Assembly (NCBI GenBank): GCA_003001975.1
Contig: PVUG01000002.1
Span: forward strand, 186,001 to 250,000
DNA from: Martelella mediterranea
Lineage (GTDB): Bacteria > Pseudomonadota > Alphaproteobacteria > Rhizobiales > Rhizobiaceae
Direction of reading: 5' to 3'
DNA length: 64,000 nt
How positions within the stretch are numbered: position 1 is the stretch's first letter; each line of letters opens with the position of its first letter. The translations under genes were made by a program, and so were the position numbers. This document shows, in pieces, positions 1 to 7,634 of this stretch. A model generated the notes under the pieces. The model was not told the DNA's origin. It was given only the letters and a program-made list of their open reading frames with translations, and searched no databases.

Positions 1-1
1 G

Positions 2-241
2 CTTTGCGGTCTGCGCGGCGATCGCGAGGGCGTGATCATCGCGCCGCAACCGCCGGCCGACTGGGAGACCTTCCGCTTCACCCGCATCTTCCGGGGCGCG
101 ACCTTCGAGGTCCGTGTCGACAGGGATGCAGAAGCAGAAACCCCGACCGTGACGGTCGATAGCAAGCAGTTGGAGAACAACAGGATCGATCGGATCGAAG
201 CCGGCAAGCGCTACGACGTTCTGGTCCGTCTTCCGAAATAG
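2..241 (+). CDS. GH94-like glycoside phosphorylase, C-terminal end (partial)
   Basis: Only the last 79 codons are in the window; the reading frame is open from base 2 to the TAG at 241. The tail has the look of the C-terminal domain of family GH94 phosphorylases (cellobiose/chitobiose phosphorylase, NdvB-type): a short 'LRGDREGVIIAPQPPADW' segment followed by 'RIFRGATFEVRV', the beta-sandwich strand that closes these proteins. The catalytic domain lies outside the window, so substrate and exact family are inferred. It is convergent with the signalling operon that follows. Confidence 0.5.
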   Translation, partial: LCGLRGDREGVIIAPQPPADWETFRFTRIFRGATFEVRVDRDAEAETPTVTVDSKQLENNRIDRIEAGKRYDVLVRLPK

Positions 242-251
242 GAAAACAATC

Positions 252-280
252 CTTGCGGTCGGTCATACGCCAGCCGCAAG
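252..280 (+). terminator. Weak hairpin after the GH94-like gene
   Basis: CTTGCGG at 252-258 pairs with CCGCAAG at 274-280, 11 bases after the stop codon. No T-run follows, so it is at best a weak or Rho-assisted terminator. Confidence 0.25.
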
Positions 281-391
281 CTCCGTCTTGCGCATGTCTG
301 TCCCGTGCAACGCGCCCTATGGCAAAGGGGCGGCGGATGTTTTTTTTGCCGAACCGGGGCCGCTGACGGACAGTCATTTTCCGTCAGCGCA

Positions 392-2104
392 TCACGCCCC
401 GACAGGCAGGAAACCATCGGCGAACGCTGGGGCGGGTTTCGGGCGCCCAAAGAAATATCCCTGCAATGTATCGGCATTGTAGGATTGGCAGAGCGCGCCC
501 TGTTCCTCGGTTTCGATGCCTTCGGCCGTGACATTGAGGTCGAGGCTGTGAGCCAGCATGATCAGCGTTCTCAAAAGCCGGCAGTCATCTTCGTTTCCCG
601 GCGTGTTCGCGATGAAGGTCCGGTCGAGTTTGACCGTATCTGCCGGCAGCTGCCGGAGGTAGGAGAGCGATGAATAACCGGTTCCGAAATCGTCGATGGC
701 GATGCCGACACCGTGATTGCGCAGCTCCAGCAACTGCCGTGCGGCATGGTCGAAATCGGCAATGAGGTCGCTTTCGGTAACCTCGAGCTCCATCGATGTC
801 GGCGGCACCCCGGTTTCGGTGATATCCTTGAGAAGGTGCGCGGCAAAGTCCTTCTGCCGCAAGGTGGCCGCGCAGATGTTGAACGACATCCGGAACTCCG
901 CCCCCACGCGCCCGTCCCTGAACCATGCAGCCGTCTGCAAGCACGCGGCCCGGCGCCCCCAAAGGTCGATTGTCGTCATCATGCCGGTCTCCCGCGCAAC
1001 CGGCAGAAATGCCCCCGGCTCCAGAAGACCGTGATCGGGATGGTGCCAGCGCACCAACGCTTCGGCGCCCTGAAGTGTCAGCAGGGCGGCACTCATCAGC
1101 GGCTGGAAAAACAGTTCGAGCTGTTCGAGAAAACCGGGGCTTTGCATGTCGCGCGCCAGTTCCGCGCGCAGTTGCGCCTGTTTCTGCATATCGGCAGAAA
1201 AGCACCGGAAGGTGTTCTTGCCGCTCTTCTTGGCAATCTCCAGAGCCACTCCAGCAGCCTTCAGCAGGTCTTCGGCAGAGGAGTCGACCGTCGACAGCAG
1301 CGCTATGCCGCTTGAAATGTTGACCATGATGGAATTGGGGCCAAGTGTGAGCGGCACACTGAAAGCCTGCCGGAGCTTTCCGGTGAAATCCGTCAGCCTA
1401 TCGGCCGACCAGTTGCCGGGCGCGATGATGGCGAATTCATCGCCGCCGAGACGGCACAGAACATGCGAAGGCGCGATCTGGGTTGAAAGCCGCGCCGCCG
1501 TCTGCACCAGCAGTTCGTCGCCCGCGTGGTGGCCCATGCTGTCATTGACGAGTTTGAAATTGTCGATATCGATCAGAAACAGTGCGATATCTTCAAAATC
1601 GCCTTCGCGGCACCGCTCCGCCTCACTGGCCAGAACCTGTTCAAAACGATACCGGTTGCTGATGCCGGTCAGCGCGTCTGTTTCCGCCATGCGCTGCAGC
1701 CGGGCGCGGCTTTCCCGCAGGTTTTCCTCCAGCGTGTGGCGAACGCGGCTGTGCATCAGCGCCCGGCGCAGGCGCTTGTCGCTGATATCGCTTTTGAGGA
1801 CGAAATCCTGCGCGCCGGCCTCGATGCAACGGCGTTCCTCTTCCTCGCTGGCCATTCCCGTCAGTATGATGACGGCAACGCTTTGCTCCGGATCGGCGTT
1901 GATTGTCTTCAAAACATCAATGCCATCCATGTCGGGAAGGCGATAGTCGAGCAGGACCACATCGAAACTGTCCTGCCGGAGGCATTCAAACGCCTCTGCC
2001 GCGGTCGTCGCAGCAGAAATTTCAAGGTCTTGCGGGCCTGCGGCCAACAGGCGCGTCACCGTCATCCGGTCAACTTCGTCGTCATCGACAAGCAGAAGTT
2101 TCAT
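392..2104 (-). CDS. Receiver-GGDEF-EAL response regulator (cyclic-di-GMP enzyme)
   Basis: A 570-residue protein with an N-terminal receiver domain (phosphoacceptor Asp near residue 53 in VVLLDYRLPD), a GGDEF diguanylate cyclase domain (intact LGGDEFAII) and a C-terminal EAL phosphodiesterase domain (GAEALVRW, IDDFGTGYSSL, QGYFFGRP). Both catalytic signatures look intact, so it could make and degrade cyclic-di-GMP; which activity dominates cannot be read from sequence. The ATG at 2104 is chosen because it overlaps the upstream TGA (ATGA) and starts directly with the receiver beta strand; an upstream in-frame start 14 codons earlier lies inside the neighbouring gene. Last gene of a kinase-regulator-regulator operon, so its output is probably set by the histidine kinase at 2564-4021. 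Confidence 0.9.
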   Translation of the reverse strand: MKLLLVDDDEVDRMTVTRLLAAGPQDLEISAATTAAEAFECLRQDSFDVVLLDYRLPDMDGIDVLKTINADPEQSVAVIILTGMASEEEERRCIEAGAQDFVLKSDISDKRLRRALMHSRVRHTLEENLRESRARLQRMAETDALTGISNRYRFEQVLASEAERCREGDFEDIALFLIDIDNFKLVNDSMGHHAGDELLVQTAARLSTQIAPSHVLCRLGGDEFAIIAPGNWSADRLTDFTGKLRQAFSVPLTLGPNSIMVNISSGIALLSTVDSSAEDLLKAAGVALEIAKKSGKNTFRCFSADMQKQAQLRAELARDMQSPGFLEQLELFFQPLMSAALLTLQGAEALVRWHHPDHGLLEPGAFLPVARETGMMTTIDLWGRRAACLQTAAWFRDGRVGAEFRMSFNICAATLRQKDFAAHLLKDITETGVPPTSMELEVTESDLIADFDHAARQLLELRNHGVGIAIDDFGTGYSSLSYLRQLPADTVKLDRTFIANTPGNEDDCRLLRTLIMLAHSLDLNVTAEGIETEEQGALCQSYNADTLQGYFFGRPKPAPAFADGFLPVGA

Positions 2105-2574
2105 GACGTACTGTCCCTCGGCGAGGGTAATTCCACCAGCCGCCAATAATGCTCGATAAGCCCGATGAGGTTCAGAAAGTCATCGCCGACACGCTGCTTC
2201 AGCATATAGCCCGCAACATGGTCGCGGTATGCCGCGGTAATGTCCTCATCCGCCTGCGACGTGGTCAGGACGAAAACGATCGCGTTTGTCAGCACCGGGT
2301 CATCGCGCAGGATGCGCAGGAATTCCAGCCCGCCAAGCCGCGGCATATTGAGATCGAGCAGAATGATATAAGGGGCCGGCACCTGGCCGCCGCGCAGCAT
2401 ATCAAGCGCTTCCTGCCCGTCGCGCGCCCTGACAACCGGGTTGAGCAGGCGCAGTTTCTTCAGATTGCGCTGGATTGAAATCACATCGACATCGTCATCA
2501 TCCACGACGAATATTGTTGCCTGGCGGAGAAGTGATGGATCAGCCGACTGGTTCACATTCCGATTATTGCTCAT
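2101..2574 (-). CDS. Single-domain response regulator (Rcp1/CheY-like)
   Basis: A 157-residue stand-alone receiver domain: acidic pocket VVDDDDVDV near the N-terminus, phosphoacceptor Asp in ILLDLNMPRL, and the conserved Thr and Lys positions in VLTTSQ and MLKQ. No output domain follows. The family is often a phosphate shuttle or an anti-kinase partner of phytochrome-like and PAS kinases. It overlaps the kinase gene by 11 bp and the GGDEF-EAL gene by 4 bp, so the three are almost certainly one transcript and may form a branched phosphorelay with two receivers for one kinase. Confidence 0.88.
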   Translation of the reverse strand: MSNNRNVNQSADPSLLRQATIFVVDDDDVDVISIQRNLKKLRLLNPVVRARDGQEALDMLRGGQVPAPYIILLDLNMPRLGGLEFLRILRDDPVLTNAIVFVLTTSQADEDITAAYRDHVAGYMLKQRVGDDFLNLIGLIEHYWRLVELPSPRDSTS

Positions 2575-4021
2575 TGACGTCCTCGCTTTCTATGACCCGT
2601 GGCCATGTGAAATGAATTGCACAGCCCCGGCCCTCTCCTGAGCCGATCCATATTCTCCCCCCGAAAGTCGTGACGATCTTGCGTACCAGCGCGAGCCCGA
2701 TACCGCTGCCTTCGACCTCGTCGCGCGGACGCAAGGTCTGAAACATGCCGAAAACCCGGTCGTGATATTGTGGTGCGATCCCCGGTCCGTCATCGATAAC
2801 GGTGAATTCGAAAAAAAACGGAGACACGTGCCGACAGCTAAGCGTGATCGTGCCTTCGGCCGGCCTGTCGTGATGCTTGATCGCATTGGAAAAAAGATTG
2901 TGCAGGATCTGTTCGAGTGGGGTTCGCAGCGTCTCGAAGGTGGGCATCTCTCCCTCAAGCTGCAGCGTCATACCGGCGGGCGGCGCAAGCAGTTCGAAGA
3001 TATCGCGCGCCATGGTCTCGACGTCCACCCGGCCGCGCCCACCGGCGCCGCGGCCGGCGCGGGAATAGGCCAGCAGATCATTGAGCAGCCGTTCCATCCG
3101 CCCGATGCGATTGCGCAGTAGGTTCAGGTGACCGGTGACGGTTTCCCGATCGGCAATATCTTCCTCGATCCACTGCGCAATCTGGATAACGCCGCGCAAG
3201 GGCGATTTCAGATCATGCGAGGCGACATAGGCGAAGGTGGACAGTTCCTCGACGGAGCGCTCGAGTTCGGCCTGCTGCCGGCTCATCCGGCGCTCGGTTT
3301 CCACCCGCTGTGAAATATCGGTGACGAGGGCGAGCACCTGTTTGCCGGATGGCACCGAGAGTGCGCTAAGACCGATTTCAACGGGAATTTCAGTGCCATC
3401 GGCGCGGCGCAGCTTCAGATCCCGGCCATTGCCCATCAGCCGCGGAACGGGATTTTCGTTGTATCTTGTTCTGTATCCGGCATGGGCCGCGCGGTGGCTG
3501 TCGGGCACCAGCCGCTCGACTTTCATCCCCTTAAGTTCATCGCGGGGATAACCGGAAAGATACTCGAAATGGCGGTTGACCATATCGACGCTCCCCGCCT
3601 CATCCACGACAAGCACACCTGTGGGCATTGCCTCGATGATCGCGACGAGCCTGTCGGCATATCCGCTGCGTATCGCGGTGTCTTCGACCATCATGGTGAA
3701 GCCGTCGACCGTGCCGCCCGCACCGACGATTGGCGCAATAACGGCAAAAACGTCAATCACGCGGTTGTCACGATGCACGCAGGAAAAGCCGACGCTGACA
3801 GCGTCCATCCCGGGCTCGGCCCCTTCAACATGCTTGCGAAGTGCGGGAGCGTGTTCAGGCGCGACAAGCCGGTCGAACAATGAACAGTCGACGATTTCGG
3901 CTGCCGTGTAACCGAACAGCCGCTGCGCGCCGTCGCTCCAGTATGAAATGCGACCATCCGGCAGGATGTTGAGAGCAGCTTCGCCGAAAGAACCGGTTTC
4001 GGCCGTCCTGGATTTCATCAT
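2564..4021 (-). CDS. PAS-domain sensor histidine kinase
   Basis: A 485-residue soluble sensor kinase. It has two PAS domains (about residues 10-115 and 125-240), a short coiled coil, a DHp helix with the phosphorylated His at about 269 (VASHDLKSPLRG) and a HATPase_c domain (N box FSNAIKHH near 377-384, G box DDGPGIAP near 410, G2 GSGIGLAL near 438). No membrane segment is visible, so the signal is probably cytosolic (redox, gas, light or a small ligand bound by PAS). The DHp/ATPase part resembles bacteriophytochrome-type kinases. GGGAAG lies before the double ATG. First gene of a three-gene operon ending in a cyclic-di-GMP enzyme. Confidence 0.9.
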   Translation of the reverse strand: MMKSRTAETGSFGEAALNILPDGRISYWSDGAQRLFGYTAAEIVDCSLFDRLVAPEHAPALRKHVEGAEPGMDAVSVGFSCVHRDNRVIDVFAVIAPIVGAGGTVDGFTMMVEDTAIRSGYADRLVAIIEAMPTGVLVVDEAGSVDMVNRHFEYLSGYPRDELKGMKVERLVPDSHRAAHAGYRTRYNENPVPRLMGNGRDLKLRRADGTEIPVEIGLSALSVPSGKQVLALVTDISQRVETERRMSRQQAELERSVEELSTFAYVASHDLKSPLRGVIQIAQWIEEDIADRETVTGHLNLLRNRIGRMERLLNDLLAYSRAGRGAGGRGRVDVETMARDIFELLAPPAGMTLQLEGEMPTFETLRTPLEQILHNLFSNAIKHHDRPAEGTITLSCRHVSPFFFEFTVIDDGPGIAPQYHDRVFGMFQTLRPRDEVEGSGIGLALVRKIVTTFGGRIWIGSGEGRGCAIHFTWPRVIESEDVNEQ

Positions 4022-4096
4022 GCTTCCCGTTCATCCCAAAAATGTGCCTATGGACTTATATACGAAAATACTTAAGTTACCCGATGGGCGTCATTC

Positions 4097-4123
4097 AAGC
4101 AATTTTTCGCGTAAAAATTGCTT
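4097..4123. promoter_or_regulatory. Perfect 11-bp inverted repeat upstream of the kinase operon
   Basis: AAGCAATTTTT (4097-4107) and AAAAATTGCTT (4113-4123) are perfect complements around a CGCGT loop. The site is 76 bp upstream of the kinase start and 247 bp before the rhodanese gene, in a 348-bp gap that otherwise shows no gene. It could be an operator for the divergent operons; no T-rich tail makes it an obvious terminator. Confidence 0.4.
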
Positions 4124-4369
4124 ACACATAGAATAGCCTGCTTTGCACATCATTACCCCGGCCCAAGCCCTGCCGGCGATTGTGACGGAACGAGATAAAG
4201 AAAACCTTCCGAAGAGGCTTTTTCCGCTGCAAATGCAGTTTCGTTCCATCAGGCAAACTCTGCAAAGAACCGATTTTCTTCATGAGGCTCTAATTTAAAA
4301 CGCCCGGGCACGCACTTGGCGCGAATATGTCGCATAACACCGCGAGTTTACAACAAAGCGGAGTCTCCC

Positions 4370-5284
4370 ATGCGCCTCTCCATCATTTCCGCGGCGTTCG
4401 CGATTGTCGCCGCATTCGCCGTCCCGGCATCGGCCGAACGGCTGACCGATGCCCCTCTCGTCGACGCCACATGGCTTCAGGACCACCTCGGCAGCGACGG
4501 GCTGATCATCCTTGACACCCGCGCCCCGACGGATGACGCCAATCCCTATACTGCGGGCCACATTCCCGGCGCGATCTGGGCGCCCTATGGCAAGTTCGGC
4601 TGGCGGGCGACCGTGGACGGTGTTCCCGGCCAGCTTCCGGAAATCCCGGAAATCGAAGGCCGGATCAAGAGCCTCGGCATCAATGACGATACGCAGGTCA
4701 TTATCGTGCCGGCAGGCGCATCGTCTTCAGAGTTCGGTGCTGCAACCCGCGTTTACTGGACCTTCAAGGTGCTGGGTCATGACAATGTCACCATCCTGGA
4801 CGGCGGCATGCGCGACTGGCAGGCTGCCGACGGCGCGCTTGAAACCGAAATGGTCATTCCCCAGCAGGCCGGCAATTTCACCGCTGATTTCCGTCCGCAA
4901 TACTACGCCTCGACGGAAGAGGTCGCCGCGGCTGAAGACAACGGTGTCCGGCTGGTCGATGGCCGTCCCGTCGATCAGTTCGAAGGCAAGGCGAAAAGCC
5001 CCGTTGTCCGCGCCCCCGGCACGATCCCCGGTGCGATCAACCTGCCGCAGAGCCGGTTCTACAATGCCGAAACCGCCAGCTTCGTAAACCAGAGCGAGGC
5101 ACAGTCGCTTGCCTCCGATGCCGGCCTTTCCGAGGATGACGAAACAATCGCATTCTGCAATACCGGCCACTGGGCCTCGATTGCCTGGTTCGGCCTTTCC
5201 GAAGTCGACGGCAAGGAAAACGTCAAGATGTATGACGGTTCCCTGGCCGAATGGGCTTCCGACGAAAGCCGCCCTCTGGAATAA
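4370..5284 (+). CDS. Periplasmic rhodanese-type sulfurtransferase
   Basis: A 304-residue two-domain thiosulfate/3-mercaptopyruvate sulfurtransferase. An N-terminal signal peptide (about residues 1-20, cleavage after VPASA) predicts export. The first rhodanese domain holds the structural ILDTRAPTDD and AGHIPGAIW signatures; the second holds the catalytic cysteine in the loop CNTGHWAS near residue 261. The ATG at 4370 follows AAAGCGGAG and begins the signal peptide; earlier in-frame ATGs lack this context. It leads an operon with a YeeE/YedE-type transporter, so it probably hands sulfane sulfur from thiosulfate or a related compound to that system. The exact sulfur donor is not determinable here. 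Confidence 0.88.
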   Translation: MRLSIISAAFAIVAAFAVPASAERLTDAPLVDATWLQDHLGSDGLIILDTRAPTDDANPYTAGHIPGAIWAPYGKFGWRATVDGVPGQLPEIPEIEGRIKSLGINDDTQVIIVPAGASSSEFGAATRVYWTFKVLGHDNVTILDGGMRDWQAADGALETEMVIPQQAGNFTADFRPQYYASTEEVAAAEDNGVRLVDGRPVDQFEGKAKSPVVRAPGTIPGAINLPQSRFYNAETASFVNQSEAQSLASDAGLSEDDETIAFCNTGHWASIAWFGLSEVDGKENVKMYDGSLAEWASDESRPLE

Positions 5285-5328
5285 GCGGCAACGCCCGCGC
5301 GGCGCACCGGATGATCCTTTAAGCAACA

Positions 5329-5366
5329 GGCCTCCCGCTTTTTTGGCGAGAGGCCGCCGGTATTTT
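5329..5366 (+). terminator. Possible attenuating hairpin between rhodanese and transporter genes
   Basis: GGCCTC (5329-5334) pairs with GAGGCC (5350-5355), extended by three inner pairs around a T-rich loop, then GCCGG and TATTTTT. It may partly terminate the transcript after the rhodanese gene. The stem is short. Confidence 0.3.
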
Positions 5367-5381
5367 TCAGGACCTGAATTC

Positions 5382-6593
5382 ATGGCTATTGCCCAACCGA
5401 CCGCTTCTGCCACACTGAAAAGCCCGGCGCCCGACCGGGGGACGGCGCTGGTTCTCGTTCTCATCTTCGTTCTCGGCGAGGTTCTGATTGCCGCCGCCGC
5501 AGGCGCGCGTCAGTCGGCGCTGTTCCTGATCGGCGGGGTTATGGGCGTCACGCTCTTTCATGCCGCCTTCGGATTTACCGGCGGCTGGCGGCGGTTTTCG
5601 GTGCAGCGTCGCGGCCGCGCCATTCGTGCGCAAATGCTGATGATTGCGGTTGCGGCCCTGTTTTTCATTCCGCTTTTGAAGTTGGGCACATTCGCAGGTC
5701 ATCCGCTTGCGGGGGCGTTTGCGCCGGTCGGCGTTTCCGTTCTGGTGGGCGCGGCCATGTTCGGTTTTGGCATGCAGCTCGGCGGCGGCTGCGGCTCTGG
5801 CACGCTGTTTACCGTCGGTGGTGGTTCGGCACGCATGCTGGTCACGCTTGCCGGCTTCGTTGCCGGTGCGCTGATCGGCACGGCGCATCTGCCGTGGTGG
5901 CTCTCGCTGCCATCGCTGCCGCCGGTCAATCTCGGCGCTTCACTGGGCATGACGGGCGGACTTGCGGTGACGCTTGCCGGCCTCGGGCTCGTCGCCCTGC
6001 TGACAGTGCTGGTCGAACGGCGCGCGCATGGCAATCTCGAACAGGCCCCGCGTCCGGATACCGCCGGCATCGCGCGGCTGCTTCATGGTCCGTGGCCGCT
6101 GATCGGCGCCGGGATCGTGCTGGCGCTTGCCAATGTCGCAACCCTGCTGATTGCCGGGCATACATGGTCGATCACCTTCGGTTTCGGCCTTTGGGGCGCG
6201 AAGATCGCCGAGGCCGTTGGCGTGCCGGTCTCCGACTGGGCCTTCTGGCAATGGCCCGGCCCGGCAAAGGCGCTGTCGGCCAGCGTTCTCGATGATACGG
6301 TTTCGGTGATGAATTTCGGCATTCTGGTCGGATCGGCGGTCGCAGCCAGCCTTGCGGGCAAGTTCGCGCCCAAGGCGGGCCTGCCGCTGCTGTCGCTGAC
6401 AGCCGCCATTCTCGGCGGCCTGCTGATGGGCTATGGCGCACGGCTTTCATTCGGCTGCAATATCGGCGCACTGTTTTCCGGCATCGCCTCCGGCAGCCTG
6501 CATGGCTGGCTCTGGTTTGCGGCAGCCTTTGGCGGCTCGCTGGCCGGCATCGCAATCAGACCCCTTTTCGGACTGGATGGCTTCAGGAAATGA
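5382..6593 (+). CDS. YeeE/YedE (TsuA-like) thiosulfate/sulfur transporter
   Basis: A 403-residue, very hydrophobic inner-membrane protein with roughly ten membrane segments. The family moves thiosulfate or other sulfur species through conserved cysteines; two are visible in internally repeated positions, GGGCGSGTLF (first half) and SFGCNIGALF (second half). The start at 5382 gives a short polar N-terminus before the first membrane helix; an upstream extension would run through the rhodanese gene. It sits 97 bp after the periplasmic rhodanese and overlaps the next gene by 4 bp (ATGA). The context supports uptake of sulfur compounds, with the rhodanese as a periplasmic partner. Confidence 0.85.
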   Translation: MAIAQPTASATLKSPAPDRGTALVLVLIFVLGEVLIAAAAGARQSALFLIGGVMGVTLFHAAFGFTGGWRRFSVQRRGRAIRAQMLMIAVAALFFIPLLKLGTFAGHPLAGAFAPVGVSVLVGAAMFGFGMQLGGGCGSGTLFTVGGGSARMLVTLAGFVAGALIGTAHLPWWLSLPSLPPVNLGASLGMTGGLAVTLAGLGLVALLTVLVERRAHGNLEQAPRPDTAGIARLLHGPWPLIGAGIVLALANVATLLIAGHTWSITFGFGLWGAKIAEAVGVPVSDWAFWQWPGPAKALSASVLDDTVSVMNFGILVGSAVAASLAGKFAPKAGLPLLSLTAAILGGLLMGYGARLSFGCNIGALFSGIASGSLHGWLWFAAAFGGSLAGIAIRPLFGLDGFRK

Positions 6594-6997
6594 GCGACCG
6601 CAACACCTTTCTTTTCGGCACGGCGCTGACCGTCGCCGTCGTCGGCATCACGGCGGATTATGTCACCCATCGCACAGCGCCTGCAGCCGCGCCGCAGGCG
6701 GGATACAGCGCCGCCTCGCCCTGCGCTGCGGGTAGCCCGTGCGCGGCAGGCGCGCCGGTTGCGGCAACCCCCTGTGCTGCGGCGCCGGCACCTTCCGCCA
6801 GCCCCTGCGCAGCAGCCCCCGCCCCTTCGGCCAGCGGCTACACGCCGTTTGCAGGGCAGCAGAGCAAACCTGCGACGCCAGCCAAACCGTCAGCCTCCGG
6901 CTATGCACCGTTTGCCGAAGACCAGAAAGCACCGGACGCAACCGCGACGACAGGCTATGCTCCCTTCGCGGAAGATCAGGAGCCTTCGGACAGGTAA
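6590..6997 (+). CDS. Membrane-anchored repeat protein with PCAA and GYxPFA units
   Basis: A 135-residue protein that I do not recognise. One N-terminal membrane segment (about 7-24) is followed by an Ala/Pro-rich linker with four PCAA units (Cys at 45, 51, 62 and 73) and three GY(T/A)PFA units (83-88, 104-109, 122-127). The last two GYxPFA units are followed by EDQ. Its only cysteines are in the PCAA units, which in a periplasmic protein could carry persulfide, disulfide or metal. It is translationally coupled to the transporter gene (ATGA) and lies 11 bp before the His-rich gene, so it should act with the sulfur operon. Function is inferred only from position. Confidence 0.75.
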   Translation: MSDRNTFLFGTALTVAVVGITADYVTHRTAPAAAPQAGYSAASPCAAGSPCAAGAPVAATPCAAAPAPSASPCAAAPAPSASGYTPFAGQQSKPATPAKPSASGYAPFAEDQKAPDATATTGYAPFAEDQEPSDR

Positions 6998-7008
6998 GGG
7001 AGCATTTC

Positions 7009-7626
7009 ATGGCGGAAGACCATCAGCGGGCGGCAGCCGAAGCCCTGTTTTGCGAGCGGGTCCTTGCAAAAACCGGAGACAGCGTGCTTCTCGAAACGCT
7101 TGCCGGCGTCGACACCCCGACAAGCTGGGAACACTACCCGAAGGGCGAAGTCTACGACCCGGAGACCGGCGCTCAATGGTACTATCACTGCCACGAGCCG
7201 GCGCATGAAAGCGGCGAGCACGGTCATTTCCATTGCTTCCTGCGCCCCCTCGGGCCCGACGGCCCCATCCACCACCTCATTGCGGTCGGCGTCGATGCAC
7301 ATGGCAGGCTGAAGCGGCTTTTTACCGTCAACCAATGGGTTGTTGGTGATGACTGGCTCAATGCCGCGGACACGATCGCGCTTCTACCGCGTTTCGATGT
7401 CCACCTCGGCCGCCCGTCCTACCTCGTCAATCGCTGGCTGACGGCCGTCATCCGTCTGTATGACGACGAAATCGCCAGCCTTATCCGCACCCGTGACGAT
7501 GTTATCGCCCACCATCAGCCGACCGACCCGTCTGTCTCGACCCACGAAGACCGGACACTGGAACTGACATCCGAGTTCTATGCAAACCTTCAGGACAAGG
7601 CCGAAAGCTTGGACGTCCCGTCCTGA
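7009..7626 (+). CDS. Conserved His-rich protein of the sulfur operon, function unknown
   Basis: A 205-residue soluble protein. The striking part is residues 58-80, where YYHCH, HE, H, HGHFHCF and LRP cluster His and Cys as in a metal site. Further Trp/Asp-rich segments (VNQWVVGDDWLNA) follow. I recall a DUF6969-type family with an HGHFH motif, but I could not check it. The start at 7009 is used because upstream codons in this frame overlap the repeat-protein gene; GGGAG precedes it. Last gene of the rhodanese-transporter operon. It could be a metal-dependent enzyme or a metal/sulfur carrier. Confidence 0.75.
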   Translation: MAEDHQRAAAEALFCERVLAKTGDSVLLETLAGVDTPTSWEHYPKGEVYDPETGAQWYYHCHEPAHESGEHGHFHCFLRPLGPDGPIHHLIAVGVDAHGRLKRLFTVNQWVVGDDWLNAADTIALLPRFDVHLGRPSYLVNRWLTAVIRLYDDEIASLIRTRDDVIAHHQPTDPSVSTHEDRTLELTSEFYANLQDKAESLDVPS

Positions 7627-7634
7627 CGCCGTGG

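Noticed and set aside
361-389. Perfect 10-bp hairpin CGCTGACGGA/TCCGTCAGCG as terminator of the GGDEF-EAL gene
   Set aside because: The bases after it on the minus strand are A-rich, not T-rich, and no T-run follows on the plus strand either. It may still be a structural or Rho-related element.
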